This document shows positions 25,835 through 34,151 of a stretch of DNA of 64,000 nt, in pieces. Both the position numbers and the translations under genes were made by a program. Location: the NCBI RefSeq assembly GCF_001954275.1, contig NZ_MBEU01000075.1, positions 1-64,000 on the forward strand, read 5' to 3'. Within the stretch, counting starts at the first letter, position 1; each line of letters opens with the position of its first letter. A model generated the notes under the pieces. It saw only the letters and a list, made by a program, of their open reading frames with translations. It did no database searches and was not told where the DNA came from. This stretch comes from Mycobacterium sp. IS-836. GTDB taxonomy: Bacteria > Actinomycetota > Actinomycetes > Mycobacteriales > Mycobacteriaceae.

Positions 25835-26018
25835 CTGTCGTCGCGGTAGTCTCTGTCGCCGGCGTTTTGGTTGACCCCGCCCAGTGATGCACCCGCGTAG
25901 CGGCGAGCTCAGATGCCGTTGTCGATGATCAGGCGTTGCCGCGGCTTGTAGGAAAACTAGTCCTGGGATTCGGAGCTCGACAGTTAGCGCCGAACCAGAC
26001 GCTCAGCGCCGACTTCCG

Positions 26019-26960
26019 CTAGCGGCTTGACTCCGCGTCGTCGTCGCGCTTGTGGTCGGGCAGAAGGATGCGCCGACTCGCAATCGGTTTGCCCTCACTG
26101 CGTTTGGTCACCTCGGGGGTTGGCGGGGGCGTCGTGATACGACCCTGCACGGGGGCGCCGTTCTTTACGGACGGCGCAACAATGCGTTTGGTGTCGGCCT
26201 TCGCATCGCTACCCGTCCCGCCTGCGCCGTGCATGGCGCCCGGCGGCATCATCGGCATCGCGCCCATGGCGCCTCTTTGCACCGTGGGCTGTGTCGACGC
26301 GTTGGCTGGCGGCGACGTAGCGCTATGAGCCGAGGCGGGCTCGGTACCGGCGGACGGGGCGGGAAGCGGCCCAAGCATCGCGGTAGGCGTGGTGCCCAGG
26401 CCACCGCCAAGACCGCCGCCGCCGCCGCCAAGCTCACCAGCACCGCCTTTGGCCCCGAGCAATTCACCGGGAATGGCCTCGCCTGTCGCCGCCGTTCCCG
26501 CACCATGCTGAAGCCCGCTCATACCTGCCTGCATCGCTTGCTGCCCGATCTGAGCGACCTGCTGCGTCATCTGACCCAGCGGTTGCAGCAAGCCCCCGAG
26601 GGCACCCGAGAGGCTGCCGGCAAGGCCGGACGCCATCTGCGGGATCTGCTGAAGCATCTGTGACATCTCGTTTTGACCGCCCGAAGCGGCCAGCTTCGCC
26701 GACGAATCTGCTTCGTTGGCAGGGAATTTGGTAAGGGCGTCACCGGTTTTCATGCCACGCTCGTCATACCCGGCTTGCGCGGCCGTCATGTCACCGGGAT
26801 CGCCGCTATTTGACGCCATGCCAAGGATTTTCAGCAGTTGGCTGATGTACGAGCGCCCCGTAGCAAGCGGATCGGGCGGGATGCCGGGCGGCGGCGGCGA
26901 ATCGCTCAGCTGTGCGAGCTGATCGAGAATTATTTGGATCCTGCCGTCGCCCCCACCCAT
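26019..26960 (-). CDS. Rv2083-like Gly/Met/Gln-rich protein, first gene of the cassette
   Basis: The ATG at 26960 gives 313 aa; GTG 26963 adds one residue, but ATG has the better spacing to the AGGAGG site (5 bases). The N-terminal 110 residues are helical (IQIILDQLAQLSDSPPPP, SYISQLLKILGMA). Then comes a Gln/Met/Gly-rich amphipathic segment (MLQQIPQMASGLAGSLSGAL, GQMTQQVAQIGQQAMQAG), a glycine run, and a basic C-terminal tail (RRILLPDHKRDDD). The Gln/Gly helical segment and tail resemble the EspB/ESX-associated type of protein. Length matches Rv2083 (314 aa, recalled). Function unknown. Confidence 0.8.
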   Translation of the reverse strand: MGGGDGRIQIILDQLAQLSDSPPPPGIPPDPLATGRSYISQLLKILGMASNSGDPGDMTAAQAGYDERGMKTGDALTKFPANEADSSAKLAASGGQNEMSQMLQQIPQMASGLAGSLSGALGGLLQPLGQMTQQVAQIGQQAMQAGMSGLQHGAGTAATGEAIPGELLGAKGGAGELGGGGGGLGGGLGTTPTAMLGPLPAPSAGTEPASAHSATSPPANASTQPTVQRGAMGAMPMMPPGAMHGAGGTGSDAKADTKRIVAPSVKNGAPVQGRITTPPPTPEVTKRSEGKPIASRRILLPDHKRDDDAESSR

Positions 26961-27256
26961 CACGCCCTCCTGGGCACTGTGCCGCAGAACAGGTTGAAAG
27001 GATGATCAGCCGAATTACGCACCGATGGTCGCTCGCGCAGCGCGACCGGTTCACTGCCAGGCGCAGCCAAACCAGTGCCGACCATCATCGCTACCCTTCC
27101 TCAGCTATCAGCATTTTCGGTCACCGAATGCTGCAGGTCCGACCAATATTGTGCCCCCACGTCCGCTGATTGTGAGGCTAACGACGGCTTTGATGGCGGT
27201 CAATTCACTTGGCCCTGCGCCGCCACGAGGGACGGCCGACGCGCCGAACGCCTGAC
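26961..27256. other. Intergenic region upstream of the accessory cassette
   Basis: About 296 bases without a convincing gene. It must hold the promoter of the minus-strand cassette unless readthrough from the gene at 27257-27667 drives it. I see no strong hairpin, repeat or family motif beyond the ribosome-binding site. Its GC content is lower than that of the flanking conserved genes. Confidence 0.5.
26966..26971 (-). promoter_or_regulatory. Ribosome-binding site of the cassette's first gene
   Basis: A perfect AGGAGG on the minus strand lies 5 bases before the ATG at 26960 and decides that start over GTG 26963. Confidence 0.65.
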
Positions 27257-27667
27257 TTACTCGCTACGGTCGAGCAGATCCGACGACCCCAGCACCCTCT
27301 CCACCTGCACCTCGATGACCACCCGTCGCGGGTTGGCCCGGGGGGTCCGATAGCGCTGGGCGTAGCGCAGCTCGGCGTCGCGCACGGCGTCGACATCGCT
27401 GTTGACCTTGGACCGGCCCTCCAGCGACAGCCACCGAGCCCCATCAACCTGGCTGAGCACCGCCACCCCGCCACGGTCGGCGTTGACGGCCTTCTGAGAA
27501 CCGCCAGTGGTGATCACCCGCGCGATATGCGTCTTGGGATCGAAGGTGAAACCCACGGCCACCACATGCGGTGAATTGTCGGCGCGAAGCGTGGTCAGCA
27601 TCGCCAGATGACGTTCGGACAGAAACGCCAGAGCGTCGTCCGTGAGCCGCGTAGTGGTGTTCGCCAT
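27257..27667 (-). CDS. F420-dependent biliverdin reductase, PPOX-type split barrel (Rv2074-like)
   Basis: The M. tuberculosis homologue reduces biliverdin to bilirubin with reduced F420. The 136-aa protein (ATG 27667; a TTG one codon earlier is possible) is one split beta-barrel: LSERHLAMLTTLRADNSPHV, VGFTFDPKTHIARVITTGGS, KAVNADRGGVAVLSQVDGAR, LRYAQRYRTPRANPRRVVIE. It is nearly identical to the H37Rv protein in these stretches. It is divergent from the SDR gene that begins the cobLMK group. Confidence 0.93.
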   Translation of the reverse strand: MANTTTRLTDDALAFLSERHLAMLTTLRADNSPHVVAVGFTFDPKTHIARVITTGGSQKAVNADRGGVAVLSQVDGARWLSLEGRSKVNSDVDAVRDAELRYAQRYRTPRANPRRVVIEVQVERVLGSSDLLDRSE

Positions 27668-27702
27668 CAACGCCCACGCTAGCGCAGGTCATAATCGCAG
27701 CC

Positions 27703-28452
27703 GTGGATGACACGGGCGCAGGTCCGGTACTAATTCTGGGCGGCCGCAGCGAGATCGGCATCGAACTCGCGCGGTGCCTCGCCCCGGAAAGGACGGTGAT
27801 CCTGGCCGCGCGCCGAGCAGATCAGCTCGACGAGCAGGTGGCGACGCTGACCAAAGCAGGGGCCGCGGCGGTGCACACCAGGGAATTCGACGCCGACGAC
27901 CTCGCCTCGCACGGCCCGCTGGTCGCCTCGATCGTCGCCGACCACGGCCCCATCGGCACCGCGGTGCTGGCCTTCGGGGTCCTCGGCGACCAGGCCCGCG
28001 CCGAGGCCGACGCCGCCCACGCGATCTCCATCGTCCAGACCGACTACGTCGCCCAGGTCAGCATGCTCACGCATCTGGCCGCCGCCATGCGGACGGCCGG
28101 CGCAGGAGCGCTGGTCGTGTTCTCCTCGATCGCCGGAGCGCGCGTGCGCCGCGCCAACTACGTCTACGGCTCGGCGAAGGCAGGCCTGGATGGCTTTGCC
28201 AGCGGCCTGGCCGACGCGCTGCACGGCACCGGGGTGCACCTGCTCATCGCCCGGCCGGGGTTCGTCGTCGGGCGCATGACGCAGGGCATGACACCCGCGC
28301 CGCTGCCGACCACCCCGCAAAAGGTGGCCGCCGCGACCGCGCGTGCGCTCGCCAAGCGCCGGCGCACGGTGTGGATCCCGTGGGCGCTGGGGCCCGCGTC
28401 TGTCGTGATGCGGCTGCTGCCGCGATTCGTCTGGCGAAGGATGCCGCGATGA
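27703..28452 (+). CDS. Short-chain dehydrogenase, DprE2-like (Rv2073c-like)
   Basis: The 249-aa oxidoreductase has a modified nucleotide-binding motif (LILGGRSEIGIELA instead of TGxxxGxG), the SSIAG catalytic serine region and the YGSAK Tyr/Lys pair. It resembles DprE2-type decaprenylphosphoryl-sugar reductases more than classical SDRs, and has a hydrophobic/basic C-terminus (ASVVMRLLPRFVWRRMPR) that could touch the membrane. Start GTG 27703. The stop overlaps the cobL ATG (28449-28452), so it heads the cobLMK transcript although its substrate is not known. Confidence 0.88.
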   Translation: MDDTGAGPVLILGGRSEIGIELARCLAPERTVILAARRADQLDEQVATLTKAGAAAVHTREFDADDLASHGPLVASIVADHGPIGTAVLAFGVLGDQARAEADAAHAISIVQTDYVAQVSMLTHLAAAMRTAGAGALVVFSSIAGARVRRANYVYGSAKAGLDGFASGLADALHGTGVHLLIARPGFVVGRMTQGMTPAPLPTTPQKVAAATARALAKRRRTVWIPWALGPASVVMRLLPRFVWRRMPR

Positions 28453-29618
28453 TCACCGTGGTCGGTATCGGCGCCGACGGTATGGCGGGGCTGGCCCCGG
28501 CATCGCACACCGAATTACAAAGGGCAACAATCATTTACGGCGCAAAACGACAACTCGCCCTGCTCGACGACACCGTGTCCGCCGCCCGCCGGGAGTGGCC
28601 GTCGCCGCTGCTGCCAGCGCTCGAAGCACTGCCGCTCGACGACGACATCCACGTCGTCGCCAGCGGCGACCCGCTGACGCACGGCATCGGCGGCACCCTG
28701 ATCCGCCTGTACGGCACCGAGAGGGTGCGGGTGCTGCCGCACGTCTCAGCGGTGACGCTGGCGTGCGCGCGCATGGGCTGGAACGTTCACGACACCGAGG
28801 TGATCAGCCTGGTCACCGCGCCGCCACACACGGCGGTGCGCCGGGGCGGCCAGGCGATCGTGTTGTCCAAGAACGCGTCCACACCGAAAGCGCTGGCGGT
28901 AGAACTGAACACCCACGGCCGGGGCGAGTCCGAATGCAGCGTGCTCGAAAATCTCGGCGGCCCAACCGAACGCCGTCGCAACGGCACCGCGCGCCAGTGG
29001 GCCAACGACGCGCCCACAGACATCGACGATCTCAACGTCATCGCCGTCCGTTACCTGCCCGACGAACGCGTGTCACCGCTGCACGACGACGCGTTCGCTC
29101 ACGACGGGCAGATCACCAAATACGGAATCCGCGCGGTGACTTTGGCGGCCCTGCGGCCGCGGCCGGGCGAGCGGCTCTGGGACGTCGGCGCGGGCTCGGG
29201 CAGCATCGCGGTCGAGTGGTGCCTGCGCTGGAAGGGTTGCAGTGCGGTGGCTTTCGAACGCGACGAGCAACGCCGCCTCAACATCGAATCCAACGCCGCC
29301 GCGTCCGGCGTGGAAATCGACGTGCGCGGTGAAGCCCCGGACACGTTCGACGGCGCCCCACCGCCGTCGGTGATCTTCATCGGCGGCGGCCTGACGCAGC
29401 CGGGTCTGCTCGACGCGTGCCTCGACAACCTGCCCAGCGGGGGCAGGCTGGTCGCCAACACCGTCACCACCGAGTCCGAAACCGTCCTGTTGCAGGCATA
29501 TTCACGCCTTGGCGGCCAGCTGCGCCGCTTCCAACACTATCGGGGCGAGCCGCTGGGCGGCTTCACCGGATGGCGCCCGCAGCATCCGGTCACACAGTGG
29601 GCGGTGACAAAACTGTGA
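28449..29618 (+). CDS. cobL: CobL, precorrin-6Y C5,15-methyltransferase (decarboxylating)
   Basis: CobL methylates C5 and C15 of precorrin-6B and decarboxylates the acetate chain at C12, giving precorrin-8X. The 389-aa protein is a fusion of a CbiE-type domain (ITVVGIGADGMAGLAPAS, ASGDPLTHGIGGTLIR) and a CbiT-type domain with SAM motif WDVGAGSGSIAVEWCL. The ATG overlaps the SDR stop and the stop overlaps the cobM GTG, so SDR-cobL-cobM-cobK are coupled. Confidence 0.95.
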   Translation: MITVVGIGADGMAGLAPASHTELQRATIIYGAKRQLALLDDTVSAARREWPSPLLPALEALPLDDDIHVVASGDPLTHGIGGTLIRLYGTERVRVLPHVSAVTLACARMGWNVHDTEVISLVTAPPHTAVRRGGQAIVLSKNASTPKALAVELNTHGRGESECSVLENLGGPTERRRNGTARQWANDAPTDIDDLNVIAVRYLPDERVSPLHDDAFAHDGQITKYGIRAVTLAALRPRPGERLWDVGAGSGSIAVEWCLRWKGCSAVAFERDEQRRLNIESNAAASGVEIDVRGEAPDTFDGAPPPSVIFIGGGLTQPGLLDACLDNLPSGGRLVANTVTTESETVLLQAYSRLGGQLRRFQHYRGEPLGGFTGWRPQHPVTQWAVTKL

Positions 29619-30370
29619 CGGTGTACTTCATCGGAGCCGGCCCCGGGGCGGCCGACCTGATCACCGTCCGCGGACAGCGCCTGCTCGAGCGATGCCGAAC
29701 ATGCCTCTACGCCGGTTCGATCATGCCCGACGAGCTGCTCGCCCTCTGCCCGCCCGACGCGAAAATCATTGACACCGGCCCGTTGACGCTCGACCAGATC
29801 ATCGCCGAACTCAAACTCGCGCACGAAGCGGGCCACGACATTGCGCGGCTGCACTCCGGCGACCCGTCACTCTACAGCGCGCTCGCCGAACAGTGCCGCC
29901 GGCTCGACGCGCTGGGCATCGACTACGAAATCGTCCCGGGCGTACCGGCTTTCGCCGCAGCCGCGGCCGCGCTCAGACGCGAACTCACCGTCCCCGGCGT
30001 CGCGCAGACGGTGACCCTGACCCGGGTGTCCACCCTGTCGACGCCCATGCCGCCCGGCGAAGACCTACACACCCTCGCCCAATCCGGCGGCACCCTCGTC
30101 CTGCACCTGGCCGCAGCGCAGATCGACGCCATCGTCGAGCAGCTACTAAAAAGCGGTTACCGACCCGAAACACCCACCGCGGTAGTGGCTTTCGCCAGCT
30201 GGCCGCGCCAGAGCGTGCTGAAAGGCACCCTTGCCGACATCGCCGGGCAAATGCGAGACGCCGCCATCACCAAGACAGCCGTCATCATCGTGGGCGACGT
30301 GCTGGCGGCCGAGGGATTCACCGATAGCTACTTGTATTCGGCCGCCCGCCGCGCCAAAGGCCCACACTGA
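29615..30370 (+). CDS. cobM: CobM, precorrin-4 C11-methyltransferase
   Basis: CobM adds the C11 methyl group to precorrin-4. GTG 29615 (VTVYFIGAGPGAADLITVRG) gives 251 aa, the family length. Tetrapyrrole methylase motifs are GAGPGAADLITVRG, YAGSIMPDELLALCP, RLHSGDPSLYSAL and EIVPGVPAFAAAAAALRREL. Start and stop overlap cobL and cobK respectively. Confidence 0.96.
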   Translation: MTVYFIGAGPGAADLITVRGQRLLERCRTCLYAGSIMPDELLALCPPDAKIIDTGPLTLDQIIAELKLAHEAGHDIARLHSGDPSLYSALAEQCRRLDALGIDYEIVPGVPAFAAAAAALRRELTVPGVAQTVTLTRVSTLSTPMPPGEDLHTLAQSGGTLVLHLAAAQIDAIVEQLLKSGYRPETPTAVVAFASWPRQSVLKGTLADIAGQMRDAAITKTAVIIVGDVLAAEGFTDSYLYSAARRAKGPH

Positions 30371-31095
30371 TGCGGGTGCTGCTGCTCGGCGGCACCGCCG
30401 AGGCCCGCGCGCTGGCGAAAACGTTGCACCCCAAGGTCGACCTCATCAGCTCGCTGGCCGGACGGGTCCCGGACCCGGCGCTGCCGGTGGGGCCGGTACG
30501 CATCGGCGGATTCGGCGGTGTGCACGGCCTAAAGCGATGGCTACAGGAGGAGCGCATCGACGCCGTCGTCGACGCCACCCACCCGTTTGCGGCGACCATG
30601 ACCGACCACGCCAGCGAAGCGTGCAGCGAATTGCGGATACCCCACCTGGTGTTGGCCCGCCCGCCATGGGACCCCAACAACGCGATCATCGTCACGGATG
30701 ACAGCAAGGCGGCCGAAGCCGTTGCGCGGCAACGTTATTCACGTGTCTTTCTCACCACCGGCCGTTCCGGCGTCAACGCATTCGCCGGCAGCGACGCCTG
30801 GTTCTTGATCCGCACGGTGACCGAACCCGACGCCACCGCGCTGCCGCGCCACCACGAGTTGCTGCTGTCCCGCGGCCCGTATCACTACGACGACGAGTTG
30901 GCCATCATGCGTGAGCACCGCATCGACGCGCTCGTCACCAAGAACAGCGGCAGCGACATGACCCGTGCCAAGCTGGATGCCGCTGCGGCGCTGGGCATTC
31001 CGGTGGTGATGGTGGCGCGCCCGCCGCTGCCGGCCGGGGTGACGGCGGTGGGCACCGTGCAAGAGGCGGCCGACTGGGTAGCCGGACTGGATTAG
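30370..31095 (+). CDS. cobK: CobK, precorrin-6A reductase
   Basis: CobK reduces precorrin-6A with NADPH. The 241-aa protein starts MRVLLLGGTAEARALAKTLH and has the conserved VDATHPFAATMTDHA and LVTKNSGSDMTRAKLDAAAA motifs. The ATG overlaps the cobM stop by one base. It converges with sigC, with a 4-base overlap of the two 3' ends (31092-31095). Confidence 0.95.
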   Translation: MRVLLLGGTAEARALAKTLHPKVDLISSLAGRVPDPALPVGPVRIGGFGGVHGLKRWLQEERIDAVVDATHPFAATMTDHASEACSELRIPHLVLARPPWDPNNAIIVTDDSKAAEAVARQRYSRVFLTTGRSGVNAFAGSDAWFLIRTVTEPDATALPRHHELLLSRGPYHYDDELAIMREHRIDALVTKNSGSDMTRAKLDAAAALGIPVVMVARPPLPAGVTAVGTVQEAADWVAGLD

Positions 31096-31646
31096 CCGGT
31101 CAGGTCGTCGCGTTCGGCATCGGCGAGCAGCGCGTCGCGGGCGCGGGCGACCCGCGACCGGATGGTGCCCACCGGGCAACCGCACACGGCCGCGGCGTCG
31201 GCGTAAGGCAGCCCCAGCAGCTGGGTGAGCAGCAGGGCCTCCCGTTGTTCGGCGGTGAGGCCGGCGATCATCGTCGTCACCTCGACGAGGTCTTCGAAGC
31301 CGCGGGCGTGGCGGTCGCCGTTGAGCACCTGCTCGGGATCGGCGCCGGGCGCCGTGCGCGGCCGCGATTGGGCGTGGCGGATGTGATCGGCCACGACACG
31401 ACGGGCGATGGCCAGCAACCACGTTCGGGCAGTGGAGCGTCCGGAAAACCGTTCAATCGCCCCGATCGCCCGCAGGTACGTCTCCTGCGTCAGGTCGTCC
31501 GCTACGCCCGCGTCCGACAGATAGGTGACAAAGCGCCACACGTCTTGCTGGGTGGCCTTGATGAACGCCTCGAGCGCTCGCGCATTCCCGCGTGCAGCCG
31601 CCAAAGCGAGTTCGGTAACGGCCTCGTCGTCGCTTGACGCGGTCAT
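31092..31646 (-). CDS. sigC: ECF sigma factor SigC
   Basis: SigC is an extracytoplasmic-function sigma factor required for virulence in M. tuberculosis and linked there to copper acquisition. The ATG at 31646 gives 184 aa, with region 2 (FIKATQQDVWRFVTYLSDAG, DDLTQETYLRAIGAI) and region 4 (LTAEQREALLLTQLLGLPYA, GCPVGTIRSRVARARDALL). It has its own ribosome-binding site. The same frame stays open upstream through a membrane anti-sigma-like sequence with no stop codon, so a longer fusion of 452 aa is also possible. It converges with cobK. Confidence 0.95.
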   Translation of the reverse strand: MTASSDDEAVTELALAAARGNARALEAFIKATQQDVWRFVTYLSDAGVADDLTQETYLRAIGAIERFSGRSTARTWLLAIARRVVADHIRHAQSRPRTAPGADPEQVLNGDRHARGFEDLVEVTTMIAGLTAEQREALLLTQLLGLPYADAAAVCGCPVGTIRSRVARARDALLADAERDDLTG

Positions 31647-32450
31647 GGCCAACCACCTTAGTTGCGCGGGCACGGCGAGTCTACGACGGGTTGTCGTAGA
31701 GGCGGCAAGGGGGCCTGACGACCGGTTGATCGGCCACAGGTGTCCACGGCGCCGAGCATGACCCGACGCGGTGGGCGGGCTGGGGTGCTCAACATCGGCG
31801 TCGCTGTCGCGCCTGCGTGGCCGATGCGACCCGGCGCGCTCCCGCGCCACCAGCAACGTGAACACGAGGCCCAGTAGCACCGGCACGTGACTGGCGATGC
31901 GTGCCACGGTGACTTCGCCGTTGAATGCGTCGACGATCACGTAGCTCAACAGCGCGACCGAATACACGCCGGTGATGGCCGCGACCCCGATGGCGGTGAC
32001 GGGCCAGATGCCCGCGGCCATCATCGCCAGGCCCAACGCCAGCAGCCACGCGGTGGACTCGTGCATCAGATGCTCTCCGGACATCGCGCCGTGCATGTGC
32101 ATCGACACCATGCCGAAATTGGTTCCACTGATTTGGGCCGCGGCGATCGCGACCTGGAACGCGCCGACGCCGATCAGGCCCCAGCGCCGATAGTGCGATC
32201 GCAGCCAGCGCATCGCGCGCTGATACGCGGTGGACTCGGCGGCGGCGCTCGCCAGAATCTTGTCGACGAGATCCGGTGCATCGCCGGGCTCCATCGAGGC
32301 CAGCCGGCGGGTCTGCACGGCGGCACCGATCAGCCAGGCGCGGCAACTTCGGCACGATTCCAGATGCGCGTCGACCTGCTGCGCGAGCACTTGGGGACGC
32401 TCGCCGTCCAATCGCGCGGAAAGCGCCTCACGGGCAACGTCACACCGCAT
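31647..32450 (-). CDS. Membrane anti-sigma-like protein (zf-HC2), in frame with sigC and lacking its own stop
   Basis: Starting at ATG 32450 (ATG 32468 is an alternative), 268 codons run straight into SigC without a stop. The N-terminus has the zinc-binding anti-sigma signature HxxxCxxC (His29, Cys33, Cys36, HLESCRSC). Four hydrophobic segments follow (about 91-107, 133-150, 152-173, 188-202). Between the first and second is a loop with five Met and four His (residues 114-130). The stretch after helix 4 ends with RRRGHLWPINRSSG, similar to the usual C-terminus of this family, and then about 20 codons of non-coding-like composition lead to the SigC ATG. I infer a cognate anti-sigma factor whose stop codon is missing or lost. 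The end given is the last base before sigC. Confidence 0.75.
31653..31659 (-). promoter_or_regulatory. Ribosome-binding site of sigC
   Basis: AAGGTGG on the minus strand lies 6 bases before the ATG at 31646. It argues that SigC is also made as a separate protein even though the frame upstream is open. Confidence 0.65.
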
Positions 32451-32609
32451 CCCTGCATCGTTGCGCATGCCCGGTCCGCGCGCAAAGGGCGCCCGCAAAA
32501 TGACGTGGAACCAAACCGCACGGCAAACCGACCACTGGAGGCAAGCACCCTCACACTCACGAAGACTCATCGAAGAGGTATCCGTGTTTCCGCTCGAAGG
32601 CCGCCGACG
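32451..32609. promoter_or_regulatory. Divergent region between the anti-sigma/sigC unit and the PPE gene
   Basis: This 159-base gap separates two outward-facing starts, so both promoters should lie here. GAAGG at 32596-32600 is a likely ribosome-binding site for the PPE gene. I cannot assign a -35/-10 pair with confidence. Confidence 0.45.
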
Positions 32610-34139
32610 ATGACCGCCCCGATCTGGATCGCCTTTCCGCCGGAGGTGCATTCGACATTGCTCAGCAGCGGCCCGGGACCCGGGCCGCTGTTTGCCGCGG
32701 CGGCAGCGTGGACGTCCCTGGGCACCGAATATGCCACGGCAGCAGACGAACTCGTCGCGTTACTGGGCGCCGTGCAGGGTGGCGCATGGGATGGGCCCAG
32801 CGCCGAACAATACGTGGCGGCACACGTCCCCTACTTGAGCTGGCTGATCGACACCGCCAGCAAGAGCACCGCGGCGGCAACATTGCACACGACGGCGGGC
32901 GCCGCCTACACCACGGCGCTGGCCACCATGCCGACGCTGGCCGAGCTCGCGGCAAACCACGCCACCCACGCCGTGCTGGTCGCCACCAACTTCTTCGGCG
33001 TCAACACAATCCCGATCGCGGTGAACGAAGCGGATTACGCGCGCATGTGGGTACAGGCAGCCACGACGATGACCACCTACCAGGCCGTCAGCGAATCCGC
33101 CATGGCGGCGGTTCCGGCGACGACGCCCGCGCCGCAGATAGTCACTCCGGGCGGCGAGGTCCAGGCAGCGGCAGCGAATACGGCGTCCGAGACTCCTACC
33201 GCCACCTCGTGGCAGGACGAGCTAGCGAAGGCACTTTCGGACTTCACCCAAAACATCCTCTGGCCGCTCGGGAAGGAGATATACCCCGACGGCTGGCCCA
33301 TTGACGCGGTGCCATTTGCCAACGCGGTGTCCTCCTTCTTCATGCAAATTCCCGGCATGAGCCCCGCGCTGGCCACAGCGTTGGGTTGGTTCATCTTTCA
33401 TTCGTTGATGCTCGTCTGGCCCTTAGTACAAGCGGCTCAGCTGGGAGTAATGCTTGCCCCGGTCATGATCGCGGCTGTCTCCGCCGCCGCTGCCGCAGGT
33501 GTAGCCGCGGCTGTCGCCGGTGCTGTGAGTGCCGCCGCCGCCGCTGCGCCGGCAGTAAGCGTGCCGTTGGCAACGGCACCGCCGGCGCCGATGGCCACCA
33601 CGCCGGCTCCGACGCCGACAATGTCCACCAGCACCCCGGCGAACGCGAGCACCGCCACGGCTTCCAGCCCGGCGCCAAGTGTGGCCACGGCGTCGGGTGG
33701 CGGACCGGTCGGCGGCGGACCCGGAGTTGGCTTCGGCCCGACGGCGACCGACGGAATCGGCGCGGGAATCTCCGACTCGCTGTATGCCGTGGGCCTGTCC
33801 GGACTGTCGGGACGCAGTAGCGCCCAAAGCCGGGCGCGCCGCAAGTCCGGGGAACCGGCGCCCGACGACGTCGACGCACCGGCCGCCGCGGCAGCGGACC
33901 AGCGAGCCCGGGCCCGCCGACGGCGCGGGGCAACGGCCAAGGACCTCGGATACCGCTACGAATTCATGGACCCGGAGGGCGCCTGGGCTTCCGCGCAGAG
34001 CGCTGGACCGCTCGGATTTGCCGGGGCCGCAGCCAAATCCGATGGACCCCAGCCCGCGGGGCTGATCACCGTGACCGGCGACGGGTTGAGCGACGGCCCG
34101 ACCGTGCCCATGATGCCGGGCAGCTGGGACCAGGACTAG
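32610..34139 (+). CDS. PPE family protein, PPW subgroup
   Basis: The ATG at 32610 gives 509 aa. The N-terminal 180 residues form the PPE domain (IWIAFPPEVHSTLL with Pro-Pro-Glu at 10-12, helical hairpins, a WDG at the turn). The middle is Ala/Thr/Pro-rich. The C-terminus has LGFAGA and PMMPGSW (residues 500-506), which fit the GFxGT and PxxPxxW signatures of the PPW subgroup. PPE proteins are ESX substrates, usually exported with a PE partner; no pe gene is adjacent. In H37Rv this position is occupied by blaC and Rv2067c (recalled), neither of which is seen here. Confidence 0.92.
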   Translation: MTAPIWIAFPPEVHSTLLSSGPGPGPLFAAAAAWTSLGTEYATAADELVALLGAVQGGAWDGPSAEQYVAAHVPYLSWLIDTASKSTAAATLHTTAGAAYTTALATMPTLAELAANHATHAVLVATNFFGVNTIPIAVNEADYARMWVQAATTMTTYQAVSESAMAAVPATTPAPQIVTPGGEVQAAAANTASETPTATSWQDELAKALSDFTQNILWPLGKEIYPDGWPIDAVPFANAVSSFFMQIPGMSPALATALGWFIFHSLMLVWPLVQAAQLGVMLAPVMIAAVSAAAAAGVAAAVAGAVSAAAAAAPAVSVPLATAPPAPMATTPAPTPTMSTSTPANASTATASSPAPSVATASGGGPVGGGPGVGFGPTATDGIGAGISDSLYAVGLSGLSGRSSAQSRARRKSGEPAPDDVDAPAAAAADQRARARRRRGATAKDLGYRYEFMDPEGAWASAQSAGPLGFAGAAAKSDGPQPAGLITVTGDGLSDGPTVPMMPGSWDQD

Positions 34140-34151
34140 GGAAAGAGGTCT

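Noticed and set aside
32450..32651. Upstream extension of the sigC/anti-sigma frame to 32651
   Set aside because: The extension overlaps the start of the PPE gene on the other strand and carries no anti-sigma features; the zinc-motif protein starts naturally at ATG 32450 or 32468.
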